64,000 nt of DNA from Geodermatophilus marinus (lineage in GTDB: Bacteria; Actinomycetota; Actinomycetes; Mycobacteriales; Geodermatophilaceae): NCBI RefSeq assembly GCF_003428645.1, contig NZ_QVQH01000010.1:94345-158344 (forward strand), written 5' to 3'. Made by a program: the position numbers and the translations under genes. Positions 1 to 13,015 of this stretch are shown here, piece after piece; position 1 is the stretch's first letter, and each line of letters starts with the position of its first letter. The notes below the pieces were generated by a model, which saw nothing but the letters and a program-made list of their open reading frames with translations, made no database searches and was not told the origin of the DNA.

Positions 1-112
1 GCTCTCCGGTGTGGAGGAGCCGGCCGCCGACGACGAGGCCGCCGCGGCCAGGCCGGCCGAGCGGCCCGGCAGCTACCGCTACCTGATCATGCCGGTGCGC
101 CTGCCGGGCTGA
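1..112 (+). CDS. dnaN: DNA polymerase III sliding clamp (beta subunit), 3' end only
   Basis: Only the last 36 codons are in the window. The reading frame starting at base 2 ends with Y-R-Y-L-I-M-P-V-R-L-P-G and a TGA. This is the typical end of the third clamp domain, where the YLIMPVRL-type strand closes the protein. It is preceded by an acidic/alanine-rich stretch, as in other actinobacterial DnaN. The clamp tethers replicative polymerase to DNA. Its position immediately before gnd and recF matches the actinobacterial origin region, so dnaA and the canonical oriC should lie just left of the window. Confidence 0.85.
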   Translation, partial: LSGVEEPAADDEAAAARPAERPGSYRYLIMPVRLPG

Positions 113-170
113 GAGGGGCCCTCCTGCCCCCACCGCTCGCACGCTCGCGCCGGGCCCTGCAGGAGGGCCG
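113..170. repeat. Intergenic hairpin repeat, copy 1 (likely dnaN terminator)
   Basis: Arms GGCCCTCCTGC (117-127) and GCAGGAGGGCC (159-169) are perfect inverted repeats around a loop containing CCACCGCTCGCACGCTCGCG. The loop sequence recurs after gyrB (about 8022-8043) and in degenerate form after gnd. It starts one base after the dnaN stop, so it can also act as a terminator hairpin. Confidence 0.7.
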
Positions 171-262
171 CAGCGGGGAACCGGCCGGCGCCCGGCGCGC
201 GCCCACCGGCGGGGGCGAGCACGATGACCACGGGAGATCGCCGACGAGGGAGGGGCACCGAC

Positions 263-1195
<933 letters not shown>

Positions 1196-1250
1196 GGAAG
1201 GACCCCCCTGCCTCCACCCTCGCGCAGGCTCGCGGTGGGCAGGGGGGCCG
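1196..1250. repeat. Intergenic hairpin repeat, copy 2 (likely gnd terminator)
   Basis: CCCCCCTGCC (1203-1212) pairs with GGCAGGGGGG (1238-1247). The loop CTCGCGCAGGCTCGCGG is a diverged form of the loop in the copies after dnaN and gyrB. It begins directly after the gnd stop and ends about 30 bases before recF. Confidence 0.6.
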
Positions 1251-1279
1251 TTCCGGCACCTCGCCGCGGGGAAGCTGAG

Positions 1280-2482
1280 GTGCACGTCCGCCACCTCCAG
1301 CTGGTCTCGTTCCGCAACTGGGACCGGGTCGACCTCGCGCTGCAGCCGGGGCCGACGGTCGTCGTCGGCCGCAACGGCGAGGGCAAGACCAACCTCGTGG
1401 AGGCGGTCGGCTACCTGGCCACGATGGGCAGCCACCGGGTCTCCGGGGACGCGCCGCTGGTCCGCCACGGCGCGGCGCAGGCCGTCGTCCGGGCGGCGCT
1501 GCGCCGCGAGGACCGGGAGCTGCTGGTGGAGGTCGAGATCAACCCGGGCCGGGCCAACCGGGTCCGGGTCAACCGGGCCCCGCTGCAACGCCCGCGCGAG
1601 CTGCTCGGCCTGGTGAAGAGCGTGCTGTTCGCGCCGGAGGACCTCGTCCTGGTACGCGGTGACCCCGCCGAGCGCCGCCGCTTCCTCGACGACCTGCTGG
1701 TCAGCCGCACGCCGCGGCTGGCCGGCGTGCGCAGCGACTACGACCGGGTGCTCAAGCAGCGCAACGCCCTGCTCAAGACCGCCCGCCTCGCCCGCGGGAA
1801 GGCGATCGAGACCCTCGACGTCTGGGACGGGCACCTCACCGACCTCGGCGGCCAGCTGCTCGCCGCCCGGCTGCGGCTGGTCGCCGACCTGTCCCCGCAC
1901 GTGGCCCGGGCCTACGCGCAGGTCGCCGGCGCGGACGCCGCCCGGGCGGCGCTGGGCTACGCCAGCACGGTGCCCGCGGCCGGCGACGGGACGCCGCTGC
2001 CCGAGGGCGCCGCCCTGCCCGACCCCGCGGCGCTGACGGCCGCCCTCGCCGCGCGGATCGCCGAGCGGCGCGCCGACGAGGTCGACCGCGGCATGACGCT
2101 GGTCGGCCCGCACCGCGACGACCTGGTCATCTCCCTCGGCGCGGTGCCGGCCAAGGGCTACGCCAGCCACGGTGAGTCGTGGTCGCTGGCCCTGGCGCTG
2201 AGGCTGGGGTGCTTCGCGCTGCTGCGGGCCGACGGCGACGAGCCGGTGCTCGTGCTCGACGACGTCTTCGCCACCCTGGACACCGACCGCCGGACCGCGC
2301 TGGCCGCCGTGGCCCGCGGGGCCGAGCAGACCCTCATCACCGCGGCCGTGCTCGAGGACGTGCCCGCCGAGCTGCGGCGCACCGTGGTCCAGGTCGCCGG
2401 GGGCCAGGCGGTGCCGCTCGGGCCCGCGGCGGCCGAGGATGGACCCGTGGACGGTGCGGTGCTCGAGGAGCGGGCGCGGTGA
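1280..2482 (+). CDS. recF: DNA replication/repair protein RecF
   Basis: SMC-like ATPase that loads RecA at single-strand gaps with RecO and RecR. GTG at 1280 is preferred because GGGGAAG precedes it and the protein then starts V-H-V-R-H-L-Q-L-V-S-F-R-N, the usual RecF N-terminus. Walker A is GRNGEGKTN near residue 30. The signature region S-H-G-E-S-W-S-L-A-L-A-L-R-L-G is near residue 295 and Walker B VLVLDDVFATLD near residue 320. 400 residues is near the family norm. The stop overlaps the next gene by four bases (GTGA), so they are probably translationally coupled. Confidence 0.93.
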   Translation: MHVRHLQLVSFRNWDRVDLALQPGPTVVVGRNGEGKTNLVEAVGYLATMGSHRVSGDAPLVRHGAAQAVVRAALRREDRELLVEVEINPGRANRVRVNRAPLQRPRELLGLVKSVLFAPEDLVLVRGDPAERRRFLDDLLVSRTPRLAGVRSDYDRVLKQRNALLKTARLARGKAIETLDVWDGHLTDLGGQLLAARLRLVADLSPHVARAYAQVAGADAARAALGYASTVPAAGDGTPLPEGAALPDPAALTAALAARIAERRADEVDRGMTLVGPHRDDLVISLGAVPAKGYASHGESWSLALALRLGCFALLRADGDEPVLVLDDVFATLDTDRRTALAAVARGAEQTLITAAVLEDVPAELRRTVVQVAGGQAVPLGPAAAEDGPVDGAVLEERAR

Positions 2483-2991
2483 GCGGGCAGACCGGCGACG
2501 GCCCGGCCGGGCGGCCCAGCGACATCGCCCGCGCGGCGCTGGAGGCGGCGCGGGCGGCCTCGGCCGCGCGACCGCGTCCCACCCGGCGGCGGATCGCCGG
2601 GCCGCGGCGCGCCTGGACCGGCGCCCGCCCGGGGGACGACGACCCGCAGCCCCTCGGCCGGCTGGTCGACAAGCTGGTGGCCGACCAGGACTGGACGGAG
2701 CACACCCGGGTGGGCACGGTCTTCGGCCGCTGGTCGGCCCTCGTCGGTCCCGACATCGCCGCGCACTGCGCGCCGCAGACCCTCACGGAGGGGGAGCTGC
2801 TGGTCGTCGCCGAGTCCACCGCCTGGGCCACCCAGCTGCGGCTGCTGGCCCCGACGATCCTGGGCCGGCTGCGGGCCCAGGTCGGCGGGGACGTCGTGAC
2901 CCGCCTGCGCGTTGTCGGACCGACGGCCCCCAGCTGGAAGAAGGGCCCGCGGTCGGTCCGCGGGCGGGGCCCTCGGGACACGTACGGATAG
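2479..2991 (+). CDS. DUF721 / DciA-like protein
   Basis: 170 residues, starting at the GTG that overlaps the recF stop. The C-terminal half carries the DUF721 core (V-F-G-R-W-S-A-L-V-G-P, then E-G-E-L-L-V-V-A-E-S-T-A-W-A-T-Q-L-R). The N-terminal 60 residues are low-complexity and rich in Arg and Ala. DUF721 proteins include DciA, which helps load the replicative helicase DnaB in bacteria lacking DnaC, and a DUF721 gene next to recF is standard in actinobacteria. The helicase-loading role here is inferred from family and position. Confidence 0.8.
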   Translation: MSGQTGDGPAGRPSDIARAALEAARAASAARPRPTRRRIAGPRRAWTGARPGDDDPQPLGRLVDKLVADQDWTEHTRVGTVFGRWSALVGPDIAAHCAPQTLTEGELLVVAESTAWATQLRLLAPTILGRLRAQVGGDVVTRLRVVGPTAPSWKKGPRSVRGRGPRDTYG

Positions 2992-3033
2992 GAGCCGGCC
3001 GGGAACGGCCGCTCCGGGGAGGACGGTGCAGGG

Positions 3034-3942
3034 ATGGGCAGTCCGCGCGACCGCGACGGCTTCGAGGACCGGCCGGACGACGGCAGCGGCTGGCGGGAAC
3101 CGGTCCACCTCGGCAAGGACGGCGCCGACGGGCCGCAGGCCGACCGCCCGGACGCGGACCGCCCCGACGCCGACCGCCCGCCGCGCGAGGAGCCGGCCGC
3201 CTGGCAGCCCCCGGGCTGGGACCTGCCGCCCGCCGCGCCCGCACCGCCGCCGGAGACCGGCGAGCGGCCGGCGACCCGCCCGGGGTTGTTCGGCCCCCGC
3301 CGGCCGCGCACGCCCGGCGAGGTGGAGCGGGTGTTCGCCTACCAGGGGGACCCGGTCGGCGCCCAGGGCTGGGCGGTGCAGCACGGCTGGACGGTGTCGG
3401 ACGGCAGCGCCCCCGAGGACGCCCGGCTGGCCGAGCTGGTGCGCACGGCCCCGGTCCGCGCCACCAAGGACCACCGGCCGGCCGGGGTCATGCGCGGCCG
3501 CTACGGGTCCCTGGAGCTGGTGGCCTTCGACGTCCTCTACGCCTCGGGGCGCTACGCCGTCCCGGAGTACGCGGTGACCGCCGCCCCGGTGCTGGGCACC
3601 GTGCTGCCGCTGCGGCTGTCCCCGGCCCGGTTCTGGAAGCACCGCACCGGCGGGCTGGTGCACGTGCCCAGCGGCGACGCCGAGTTCGACGCGCGGTGGG
3701 TGCTGCTGGCCGCCGAGGACGGCCCGGTCGCGCAGCGGCTGGTGCAGGACCCGGCGCTGCGCGGGCTGCTGCTGGGCAGCGACGACGGCGACGAGTTCTG
3801 GACGGCGGCCGGCACCGGCGAGGGCGGCTGGGGCGGGGGGATGGTCGCCGCCATCCGCCCCGACGGGCACCGGCCCGAGCTGATCGAGCACCACGCCCGC
3901 CTGCTCGGCGCCCTCGTCGGCGCCCTGTCCGCGGCGGCGTGA
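3034..3942 (+). CDS. Hypothetical protein with disordered N-terminus
   Basis: 302 residues; GGGGAGG lies about 11 bases before the ATG. Residues 1-90 are charged and Pro/Gly-rich with repeats of P-D-A-D-R, probably disordered. From about residue 95 (L-F-G-P-R-R-P-R-T-P-G-E-V-E-R-V-F) a folded domain begins, with alternating strands such as S-L-E-L-V-A-F-D-V-L-Y and a conserved-looking T-V-L-P-L-R-L-S-P-A-R-F-W. No transmembrane segment is evident. I do not recognise the family. Its stop overlaps the following ABC exporter start (GTGA), suggesting co-expression. Confidence 0.7.
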   Translation: MGSPRDRDGFEDRPDDGSGWREPVHLGKDGADGPQADRPDADRPDADRPPREEPAAWQPPGWDLPPAAPAPPPETGERPATRPGLFGPRRPRTPGEVERVFAYQGDPVGAQGWAVQHGWTVSDGSAPEDARLAELVRTAPVRATKDHRPAGVMRGRYGSLELVAFDVLYASGRYAVPEYAVTAAPVLGTVLPLRLSPARFWKHRTGGLVHVPSGDAEFDARWVLLAAEDGPVAQRLVQDPALRGLLLGSDDGDEFWTAAGTGEGGWGGGMVAAIRPDGHRPELIEHHARLLGALVGALSAAA

Positions 3943-5741
3943 CCGCTCCGCCGGAGCCCGCCCCGCCGGTCGTGGCCGAACCGGCCGCGGGGGTCCGGGA
4001 GCTGCTGCCGCTGCTGCGGCCGCACCGGACCCCGCTGCTGCTGGCGGCGGGGCTCTCGCTGGTCGCGGCGGCCGCCGCCCTGGCGCAGCCGGCGCTGGTG
4101 GCCCGGGTCATCGAGGCCGTCGGCGCCGGCCGGCCGCTGCTGCCGGTGGTGCTGCTGCTGGTCGCTGTCCTCGTCGCCGCGGCCGCCCTCGGTGCGCTGC
4201 AGCAGTACCTGCTGCAGCGCACCGCCGAGGGCGTCGTCCTCACCACCCGCCGCACCGTCGCCGACCGGCTGCTGCGGCTGCCCGTCGCCGAGTACGACCG
4301 TCGCCGCACCGGCGACCTCATGTCGCGGGTCGGGGCCGACACCACGCTCCTGCGGGCGACGGTCACCTCGGGCGTGGTGGAGATCGCCGGCTCGGTGGTG
4401 GTCGGCGTGGGCGCGCTGGTGGCCATGGCGCTGGTCGACGTGTGGCTGCTGCTGGTCACCGTGGGCGCCGTGCTCGTGGGGCTGACCGTGGTGGTGTCGG
4501 TGTCGCGCCGGGTGCGCCGGCTGTCCCGGCAGGCACAGGAGGCGGTCGGCACCATGAGCGCCGCCGTGGAGCGGGCGCTGTCGGCGGTGCGCACCATCCG
4601 GGCCAGCGGCGCCACCGCGCGCGAGGTCGGGGTCGTCGGCGACAGCGCGGCCCGGGCGTACGCCGCCGGGGTGCGGGTGGCCCGGCTGGAGGCGCTGGTC
4701 GCGCCGGCCGGGTCGATCGCCGTCCAGGGCGCCTTCCTGGCCGTGCTCGGCCTCGGTGGCTACCGGGTGGCGACCGGCTCGATCGCCGTGTCCGACCTGG
4801 TGGCGTTCATCCTCTACCTGTTCCTGCTGGTCATGCCCCTGGGCCAGGCGATCGGCGCGTGGACCCAGTTGCAGACCGGGCTGGGTGCGCTGGCCCGGAT
4901 CCAGGAGGTGCTGGCCCTGCGCCCCGAGGAGGACGACCGGCCGGAGCGGTCCGCGACCGGCCCGGTCCCGGGTGTGCCGGCGGCCCCGCCGCCCGGCGTC
5001 CCCCTGCTGGAGCTGGTGGACGTCGACTTCGACTACCCCGACGGCACGGCGGTGCTGCGCGGGGTGTCGCTCACCGTGCCCGCCGGGTCCCGCGTGGCGC
5101 TGGTCGGGCCCTCGGGGGCCGGCAAGTCGACGCTGCTGGCGCTGGTCGAGGGCTTCTACCCGCTCAGCGGCGGGTCGCTGCGCTGGGCCGGGACCGACGT
5201 GCGGGACCTGCCGCGGGCGGCGCTGCGCGCTCGGCTGGGCTACGTCGAGCAGGAGGCCCCGGTGCTGGCCGGGTCGCTGCGGGACAACCTGCTGCTGGCC
5301 GCCCCGGAGGCCACCGACCCCGAGCTGTGGGCGGTCCTGGCCGACGTCGGCCTCACCGACGTGGTGCAGCGCTCGCCGCGCGGGCTGGACGTGCCGGTGG
5401 GCGACGACGGGGTGCTGCTCTCCGGCGGCGAGCGCCAGCGGCTGGCCATCGCGCGCTCGCTGCTGGCCCGGCCGGCGCTGCTGCTCCTCGACGAGCCCAC
5501 CGCCAGCCTCGACGCGCGCAACGAGCAGCTGCTGCGCCGCACGCTGGCCGCGGCGGCCGCCGACCGCGCGCTGCTCGTGGTCGCCCACCGGCTGTCCACC
5601 GTGCTGGACAGCGACCAGATCGTGGTGCTCGACGGCGGCCGGGTGGTCGCCCGCGGCACCCACGAGGAGCTGCTCCAGGAAAGCCCCCTCTACCGCGAGC
5701 TCGCCGCCGCCCAGTTGCTCGCCGGACCGGCGACCGGCTGA
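3939..5741 (+). CDS. ABC exporter, fused permease and ATPase
   Basis: 600-residue half-transporter of the type that dimerises to export lipids, peptides or drugs. The GTG at 3939 overlapping the upstream stop is used; a much longer in-frame reading exists but is out of character upstream. Residues about 35-310 hold six hydrophobic helices. The ATPase has Walker A GPSGAGKST near 390, signature LSGGERQRLAIARS near 490, Walker B LLLLDEPTASLD near 515 and the H-loop VVAHRLST near 545. The substrate cannot be told from sequence. It lies between recF/DUF721 and gyrB in the same direction. Confidence 0.88.
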   Translation: MTAPPEPAPPVVAEPAAGVRELLPLLRPHRTPLLLAAGLSLVAAAAALAQPALVARVIEAVGAGRPLLPVVLLLVAVLVAAAALGALQQYLLQRTAEGVVLTTRRTVADRLLRLPVAEYDRRRTGDLMSRVGADTTLLRATVTSGVVEIAGSVVVGVGALVAMALVDVWLLLVTVGAVLVGLTVVVSVSRRVRRLSRQAQEAVGTMSAAVERALSAVRTIRASGATAREVGVVGDSAARAYAAGVRVARLEALVAPAGSIAVQGAFLAVLGLGGYRVATGSIAVSDLVAFILYLFLLVMPLGQAIGAWTQLQTGLGALARIQEVLALRPEEDDRPERSATGPVPGVPAAPPPGVPLLELVDVDFDYPDGTAVLRGVSLTVPAGSRVALVGPSGAGKSTLLALVEGFYPLSGGSLRWAGTDVRDLPRAALRARLGYVEQEAPVLAGSLRDNLLLAAPEATDPELWAVLADVGLTDVVQRSPRGLDVPVGDDGVLLSGGERQRLAIARSLLARPALLLLDEPTASLDARNEQLLRRTLAAAAADRALLVVAHRLSTVLDSDQIVVLDGGRVVARGTHEELLQESPLYRELAAAQLLAGPATG

Positions 5742-8005
<2,264 letters not shown>

Positions 8006-8068
8006 CGAAGGACCCCCGTGCCCCCCACCGCTCGCACGCTCGCGGCGGGCCCCTGCACGGGGGCCACC
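8006..8068. repeat. Intergenic hairpin repeat, copy 3
   Basis: Arms CCCCCGTGC (8013-8021) and GCACGGGGG (8055-8063) flank the same 20-base loop seen after dnaN. It begins right after the gyrB stop. It lies inside the presumed gyrB-gyrA transcript, so it may attenuate or process the message rather than simply terminate. Confidence 0.7.
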
Positions 8069-8109
8069 TGACGTCCGCGTCCTCAGCACGAACCGGAGAG
8101 ACCTGAACT

Positions 8110-11100
8110 GTGACGGAGACCCCCGCGCGCGACCGGATCGAACCGGTCGACCTCCAGCAGGAGATGCAGCGCAGCTACATCGACTACGCGATGTCGGTGA
8201 TCGTCGGCCGGGCGCTGCCCGAGGTCCGCGACGGCCTCAAGCCGGTGCACCGCCGCGTGCTCTACGCGATGTACGACCAGGGCTTCCGCCCCGACCGCGC
8301 GTACGTCAAGTGCGCCCGCGTCGTCGGCGAGGTCATGGGCAACTACCACCCGCACGGCGACTCGGCCATCTACGACGCCCTCGTGCGGCTGGCCCAGCCG
8401 TGGTCGATGCGCTACCCGCTCATCGACGGCCAGGGGAACTTCGGCTCACCGGGCAACGACCCGGCCGCGGCCATGCGGTACTGCCTCACCGGTGACGCGA
8501 TCGTGCGCACGGTCGACGGCAGCGTCACCCTCGACGAGCTCGCGGGGGGCATGGCCCCGAACAGCGAACGCGAGCTCGGCACCAAGGTGCTCGACCGCAA
8601 CGGTGACCCGGTGCTCGCCAGCACGGTGTTCCACTCCGGCACCCATCCGGTGAAGCGGGTGACCACCACGGGTGGCTACGCGGTCACCGGCACCGGTAAC
8701 CACCCGCTGCTCTGCCTGGTCAGCGTCCTCGGGGTGCCCACCCTGCTCTGGAAGCTGATCGACGAGATCCGCCCGGGTGACCGGGTCGTCCTGCAGCGGT
8801 CCCCGCGGCCGGAGCTCGACGTGCCGGGCGGCGTCGACGCGGACTTCGCGCTGCTGGCCGGCGCCTTCGTCAGCGAGGGCTTCGTCTCCGGGGACCGCGC
8901 CGGCTTCAACAACGCCGACGGTGGGTTCTTCGCCGCGGTGGTGCAGGCCTACGACGCCTGCGTCGGCGGCCCGCGCTACGTCTCGCGGCGCACCATCGCC
9001 TCGGGCAGCACCCTGCACGAGCTCGACGTCCAGGACCTCGACCGGCTGCGGGACACCGAGCTCGCCGAGATGGTCGGGCAGCGCAGTGCGGCCAAGCGGG
9101 TGCCCGCCGTGATCTGGCGCTCGCCCGCCGGGGTGCGCCGCCTCTTCCTGCAGGCGCTCTTCGAGGGCGACGGGTCGTCGTCCCTGCTGCCCCGCAACAC
9201 CATCCAGATCAGCTACTCGACCCGCAGCGAGCGCTTGGCGGGTGACGTCCAGCAGCTGCTGCTGGAGTTCGGGGTGGTCTCCCGGCTGTGCCGGTACGGC
9301 AACGGCGAGATCAAGGTCGTCATCAGCAACCGTCGGGACGCCCGGCTCTTCGCCGCGAACGTCGGCTTCTGGGGTCGCAAGCAGGCCAAGCTGCAGGCCG
9401 AGCTGGCGCAGGTGCCCGCCGAGAGCACCGCGATGTCGGCCGACCACGTGCCCTTCGTCGCCGATTTCCTGCGGGCCACGGGTGCGGCACGGTGGACCGA
9501 GCGCGACTGGCTGCGGCGGCACAACGTCGATCGGATCGAGCGCTGGGAGCGTGACCGCCCGCTGATCGAGGCGCACGTCACGAACCCCGAGGCGCTCGAG
9601 GTCGTGGCGCCGCTCGTCGACGGGCGGTTCGCCTACGCCGAGGTGGCTTCCGTCGAGGACGCCGGCGAGGCGCCGGTCTACTCGCTGAAGGTGGAGACCG
9701 CCGACCACTCGTTCATCACGAACGGGTTCGTCAGCCACAACACCGAGGCCCGGCTGACCCCGCTGGCCATGGAGATGATGGCCGGCATCGACGAGGAGAC
9801 CGTCGACTTCCAGCCCAACTACGACGGCCGCAACCAGGAGCCCCTGGTGCTGCCCTCGCGGATCCCCAACCTGCTGATCAACGGCTCGGCCGGCATCGCG
9901 GTCGGCATGGCCACCAACATGCCCCCGCACAACCTCCGCGAGGTCGCCGACGCGATCTTCTGGATGCTCGAGCACCCGGACGCCGAGCCCGAGGAGGCGC
10001 TCACCGCCTGCATGCAGCGCATCCCGGGGCCGGACTTCCCGACCCACGGGCTGATCGTCGGACGCGACGGCATCGAGGACGCCTACCGCACCGGTCGCGG
10101 CTCGGTCCGCATGCGCGCGGTGGTCACCGTCGAGGAGGACACCCGGGGCCGGGTGCAGCTGGTCGTGACCGAGCTGCCCTACCAGGTCAACCCGGACAAC
10201 CTGGCCGAGGCGATCGCCGAGGCGGTCAAGGACGGCCGGCTCCAGGGGATCAGCGAGATCGCCGACGAGTCCTCCGACCGGGTGGGCCGGCGGCTGGTCA
10301 TCACGCTGCGCCGGGACGCCGTCGCCAAGGTCGTGCTCAACAACCTCTACAAGCACACCCAGCTGCAGACCACCTTCGGCTGCAACATGCTCTCGATCGT
10401 CGACGGCGTCCCGCGGACGCTCCGGCTCGACGAGCTGATCCGCAACTACGTCGCCCACCAGGTCGACGTCATCCAGCGGCGCACCCGCTACCGGCTGCGA
10501 AAGGCCGAGGAGCGCGCGCACATCCTGCGCGGCTACGCCAAGGCGCTCGACCACCTCGACGACGTCATCACGCTGATCCGCAACAGCGAGTCCGCCGACG
10601 CGGCCCGCACCGGCCTCATGGAGCTGCTCGACGTCGACGAGGTCCAGGCCACCGCCATCCTGGACCTGCAGCTGCGCCGGCTGGCCGCCCTCGAGCGCCA
10701 GCGGATCATGGACGAGCTGGCCGAGATCGAGGCCCGCATCGCCGACCTGCAGGCGATCCTCGCCTCGCCGGAGCGGCAGCGGCAGATCATCCGCGACGAG
10801 CTCGCCGAGATCGTGGACAAGTACGGCGACGACCGGCGCACCAAGTTCGTCGCCAACGACGGTGACGTGTCGATGGAGGACCTCATCGCCGAGGAGGAGG
10901 TCGTCGTCACCATCACCCGCACCGGGTACGCCAAGCGCACCAAGAGCGACCTCTACCGGTCGCAGCGACGCGGCGGCAAGGGCGTGATGGGGGCCCAGCT
11001 CAAGCAGGACGACATCGTCGACCACTTCTTCGTGGGGTCCACCCACGACTGGATCCTGTTCTTCACCAACAAGGGCCGGGTCTACCGGGCGAAGGCCTAC

Positions 11101-11838
11101 GAGCTCCCCGAGGCCAACCGCACCGCCCGCGGCGCGCACGTGGCCAACATCCTGGCCTTCCAGCCGGACGAGAAGATCGCCCAGGTCATGCAGATCAAGG
11201 ACTACGGGGTCGCCCCGTACCTGGTGCTGGCCACGGCGAACGGGCAGGTCAAGAAGACCCGCCTCGGCGACTTCGACTCCCCCCGCAGCGGCGGGGTCAT
11301 CGCCATCAACCTGCGCGACGGCGACGAGCTGGTCGGTGCCGCGCTCATCGGTCCCGAGCAGGACCTGCTGCTGGTGACCCGCAAGGCCATGAGCATCCGG
11401 TTCAAGGCCGACGACGCCACCCTGCGCCCGATGGGCCGGGCCACCGAGGGGGTGCGCGGCATCTCGCTGGTCCCCGACGACTCGCTGCTGTCGATGATGG
11501 TGGTCGAGGAGGGCGTCGACGTCCTCGTCGCCACCGAGCGCGGCTTCGCCAAGCGCACCGGCATCGAGAACTACCCGCCGCAGGGGCGCGGCGGCAAGGG
11601 CGTCCTCACCGCCGACCCCAAGGCCCGGAAGGGCTCGCTGGTCGGGGCGCTGTCGGTGCGGCTCGGCGACGAGCTGTACGCCATCACCTCCGGCGGCGGC
11701 GTGATCCGGACCCCGGTCAACGGGGTGCGCCACAACAAGGACCGGGCCACCATGGGTGTCAAGCTCATGAACTTGCCGGAGGACGTGACGATCGTGGCGA
11801 TCGCCCGGACGACGGACAACGACGAGCCCGCCGCCTAG
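8110..11838 (+). CDS. gyrA: DNA gyrase subunit A, intein-containing precursor
   Basis: 1242-residue precursor; removal of the 420-residue intein leaves 822 residues, normal for GyrA. It breaks and rejoins DNA in the gyrase A2B2 tetramer. The catalytic tyrosine is residue 124, and the intein begins at the very next codon (M-R-Y then C). The quinolone-determining region reads [10 protein letters not shown] with Ser85 and Asp89, the residues associated with susceptibility; M. tuberculosis has Ala in place of that Ser. The GyrA box QRRGGKG is near residue 953 of the precursor, followed by a beta-pinwheel C-terminal domain and a second-blade-like QGRGGKG. The start is the GTG at 8110. Confidence 0.96.
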   Translation: MTETPARDRIEPVDLQQEMQRSYIDYAMSVIVGRALPEVRDGLKPVHRRVLYAMYDQGFRPDRAYVKCARVVGEVMGNYHPHGDSAIYDALVRLAQPWSMRYPLIDGQGNFGSPGNDPAAAMRYCLTGDAIVRTVDGSVTLDELAGGMAPNSERELGTKVLDRNGDPVLASTVFHSGTHPVKRVTTTGGYAVTGTGNHPLLCLVSVLGVPTLLWKLIDEIRPGDRVVLQRSPRPELDVPGGVDADFALLAGAFVSEGFVSGDRAGFNNADGGFFAAVVQAYDACVGGPRYVSRRTIASGSTLHELDVQDLDRLRDTELAEMVGQRSAAKRVPAVIWRSPAGVRRLFLQALFEGDGSSSLLPRNTIQISYSTRSERLAGDVQQLLLEFGVVSRLCRYGNGEIKVVISNRRDARLFAANVGFWGRKQAKLQAELAQVPAESTAMSADHVPFVADFLRATGAARWTERDWLRRHNVDRIERWERDRPLIEAHVTNPEALEVVAPLVDGRFAYAEVASVEDAGEAPVYSLKVETADHSFITNGFVSHNTEARLTPLAMEMMAGIDEETVDFQPNYDGRNQEPLVLPSRIPNLLINGSAGIAVGMATNMPPHNLREVADAIFWMLEHPDAEPEEALTACMQRIPGPDFPTHGLIVGRDGIEDAYRTGRGSVRMRAVVTVEEDTRGRVQLVVTELPYQVNPDNLAEAIAEAVKDGRLQGISEIADESSDRVGRRLVITLRRDAVAKVVLNNLYKHTQLQTTFGCNMLSIVDGVPRTLRLDELIRNYVAHQVDVIQRRTRYRLRKAEERAHILRGYAKALDHLDDVITLIRNSESADAARTGLMELLDVDEVQATAILDLQLRRLAALERQRIMDELAEIEARIADLQAILASPERQRQIIRDELAEIVDKYGDDRRTKFVANDGDVSMEDLIAEEEVVVTITRTGYAKRTKSDLYRSQRRGGKGVMGAQLKQDDIVDHFFVGSTHDWILFFTNKGRVYRAKAYELPEANRTARGAHVANILAFQPDEKIAQVMQIKDYGVAPYLVLATANGQVKKTRLGDFDSPRSGGVIAINLRDGDELVGAALIGPEQDLLLVTRKAMSIRFKADDATLRPMGRATEGVRGISLVPDDSLLSMMVVEEGVDVLVATERGFAKRTGIENYPPQGRGGKGVLTADPKARKGSLVGALSVRLGDELYAITSGGGVIRTPVNGVRHNKDRATMGVKLMNLPEDVTIVAIARTTDNDEPAA
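8482..9741 (+). other. GyrA intein with LAGLIDADG homing endonuclease
   Basis: 420-residue in-frame insertion from Cys (block [11 protein letters not shown]) to the terminal V-S-H-N, followed by Thr as the +1 extein residue. Block B is GTGNHPLL with its His at intein residue 74; His419 and Asn420 close the splicing domain. Two dodecapeptide motifs, [10 protein letters not shown] (about residue 124) and [12 protein letters not shown] (about 221), each keep an acidic residue, so the endonuclease looks intact. Site and size match the mycobacterial GyrA intein allele (M. leprae type), unlike the shortened M. xenopi mini-intein. Base composition resembles the host, suggesting long residence. Confidence 0.95.
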
Positions 11839-12006
11839 GCTGAGACCGATGACACGGGAGGCGCAGCCACCGGGCCCGGTGGGCCGGGCGGTGCGCCTCC
11901 CGTCGTCCGAGCACCGAAGTGACCGGCGCCCCGGCGTCCCCGGCAGCGCGCCGGGGTCGCGGGGTGCGAGGGAGCGGCCCACGCCGCTGGGGAACGGGAG
12001 ACTGGC

Positions 12007-12780
12007 ATGAGCGACCGGACGCAGGGTTCGGTGCGCACCGGGTCCCGGGCCGGGGAGACCGCCCCGGTCACGGGAGGGCCCCCCGGGGCCGGGAAGGGCG
12101 CGACCGGCTCGGTCGCCCCCACCGACGGGGCGCCCGCGGCGACGTCCTCCTCCCCGGCCACCGGCACCCAGCGGGCCACTCCGGCCACGGGTGCGCAGCG
12201 GGCGGCCGAGCCCGCCGTCGCCGACGGCACCGCCCCGGTCGGGCCGCCGGCCGGCTCCGTCCCGCTGGCCAAGGGCGCCTCCGCGGCCGGGACGGCCACG
12301 CCGGCCGCCGCCGGGCCCCCCTCCGCGGGTGCGCCGGCCGGCGCGCCCGCGACGGGCACGGCCGAGGCCACCGCCCCCGCGGCCCGCCCGGCCGGTCGCG
12401 GCCGGCCCGCCCGCGGGCCCCGCCGGGCCCGCCTGCAGCTGCGGCACATCGACACCTGGTCGGCGCTGAAGATCTCCCTGGTGCTCTCGATCGCGCTGTT
12501 CTTCATCTGGATGGTCGCGGTCGGGATCCTCTACGGCGTGCTCTCGGGCCTGGGCGTCTTCGACACCCTCAACGACCTGTTCGGCCAGCTCGGCACCGCC
12601 TCCGGCGCCGGCGGGGACGGCGAGGTCATCACCCCGGGCATCGTGTTCGGCGGTGCGGCCGTGGTCGGGGCGATCAACATCGTGCTCATGACGGCGCTGT
12701 GCACCGTGGCGGCGTTCATCTACAACATGTGCTCGGACCTGGTCGGCGGCCTGGAGGTCACGCTCTCCGAGCGCGACTGA
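12007..12780 (+). CDS. DUF3566 transmembrane protein
   Basis: 257 residues. The first 140 are low-complexity Ala/Pro/Gly/Thr and probably disordered cytoplasmic tail. The DUF3566 domain follows, from R-A-R-L-Q-L-R-H-I-D-T-W-S-A-L-K, with two transmembrane helices (about residues 155-180 and 215-240) separated by an F-D-T-L-N-D-L-F segment. Orthologues downstream of gyrA are widespread in actinobacteria (the Rv0007 position in M. tuberculosis). Function is unknown; the conserved position argues for a replication- or division-linked membrane role. Confidence 0.85.
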   Translation: MSDRTQGSVRTGSRAGETAPVTGGPPGAGKGATGSVAPTDGAPAATSSSPATGTQRATPATGAQRAAEPAVADGTAPVGPPAGSVPLAKGASAAGTATPAAAGPPSAGAPAGAPATGTAEATAPAARPAGRGRPARGPRRARLQLRHIDTWSALKISLVLSIALFFIWMVAVGILYGVLSGLGVFDTLNDLFGQLGTASGAGGDGEVITPGIVFGGAAVVGAINIVLMTALCTVAAFIYNMCSDLVGGLEVTLSERD

Positions 12781-12785
12781 GGCAC

Positions 12786-12825
12786 GCCCGCTCCCGGCCC
12801 CCCTCGTCAGGGCCCGGGAGCGGGC
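12786..12825 (+). terminator. Hairpin terminator after DUF3566 gene
   Basis: GCCCGCTCCCGG (12786-12797) and CCGGGAGCGGGC (12814-12825) form a perfect 12-bp stem six bases after the stop codon. No U-tract follows, as is common in GC-rich actinobacteria. Confidence 0.65.
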
Positions 12826-12847
12826 AGGTACGCTTGTCGAGGTCCAC

Positions 12848-12921
12848 GGGCCTGTAGCTCAGGCGGTTAGAGCGCATCCCTGATAAGGATGAGGCCGGAG
12901 GTTCAAGTCCTCCCAGGCCCA
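12848..12921 (+). tRNA. tRNA-Ile (GAT)
   Basis: Acceptor GGGCCTG pairs with CAGGCCC and the discriminator is A. The anticodon stem CATCC/GGATG encloses CTGATAA, giving anticodon GAT. The T-arm GGTTCAAGTCC is intact. CCA is not encoded. A possible -10 TACGCT lies at 12829-12834. Ile and Ala tRNA genes downstream of gyrA are conserved in actinobacteria. Confidence 0.97.
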
Positions 12922-13015
12922 CCCGTGTCCCGGCGTCACCGGCGTCGTCCTCCGGTGAGGGCGGTGCCCGCCGCCTCCGGCCGGAGGCGGTGACCCCCTC
13001 GAGGAGGCACCTGGC

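Noticed and set aside
8446..12447. 1333-codon open frame antisense to gyrA
   Set aside because: A mirror of the high-GC third-position bias of gyrA. The translation is Gly/Arg/Val/Asp-rich with no domain, and the plus strand encodes an unmistakable GyrA plus intein.
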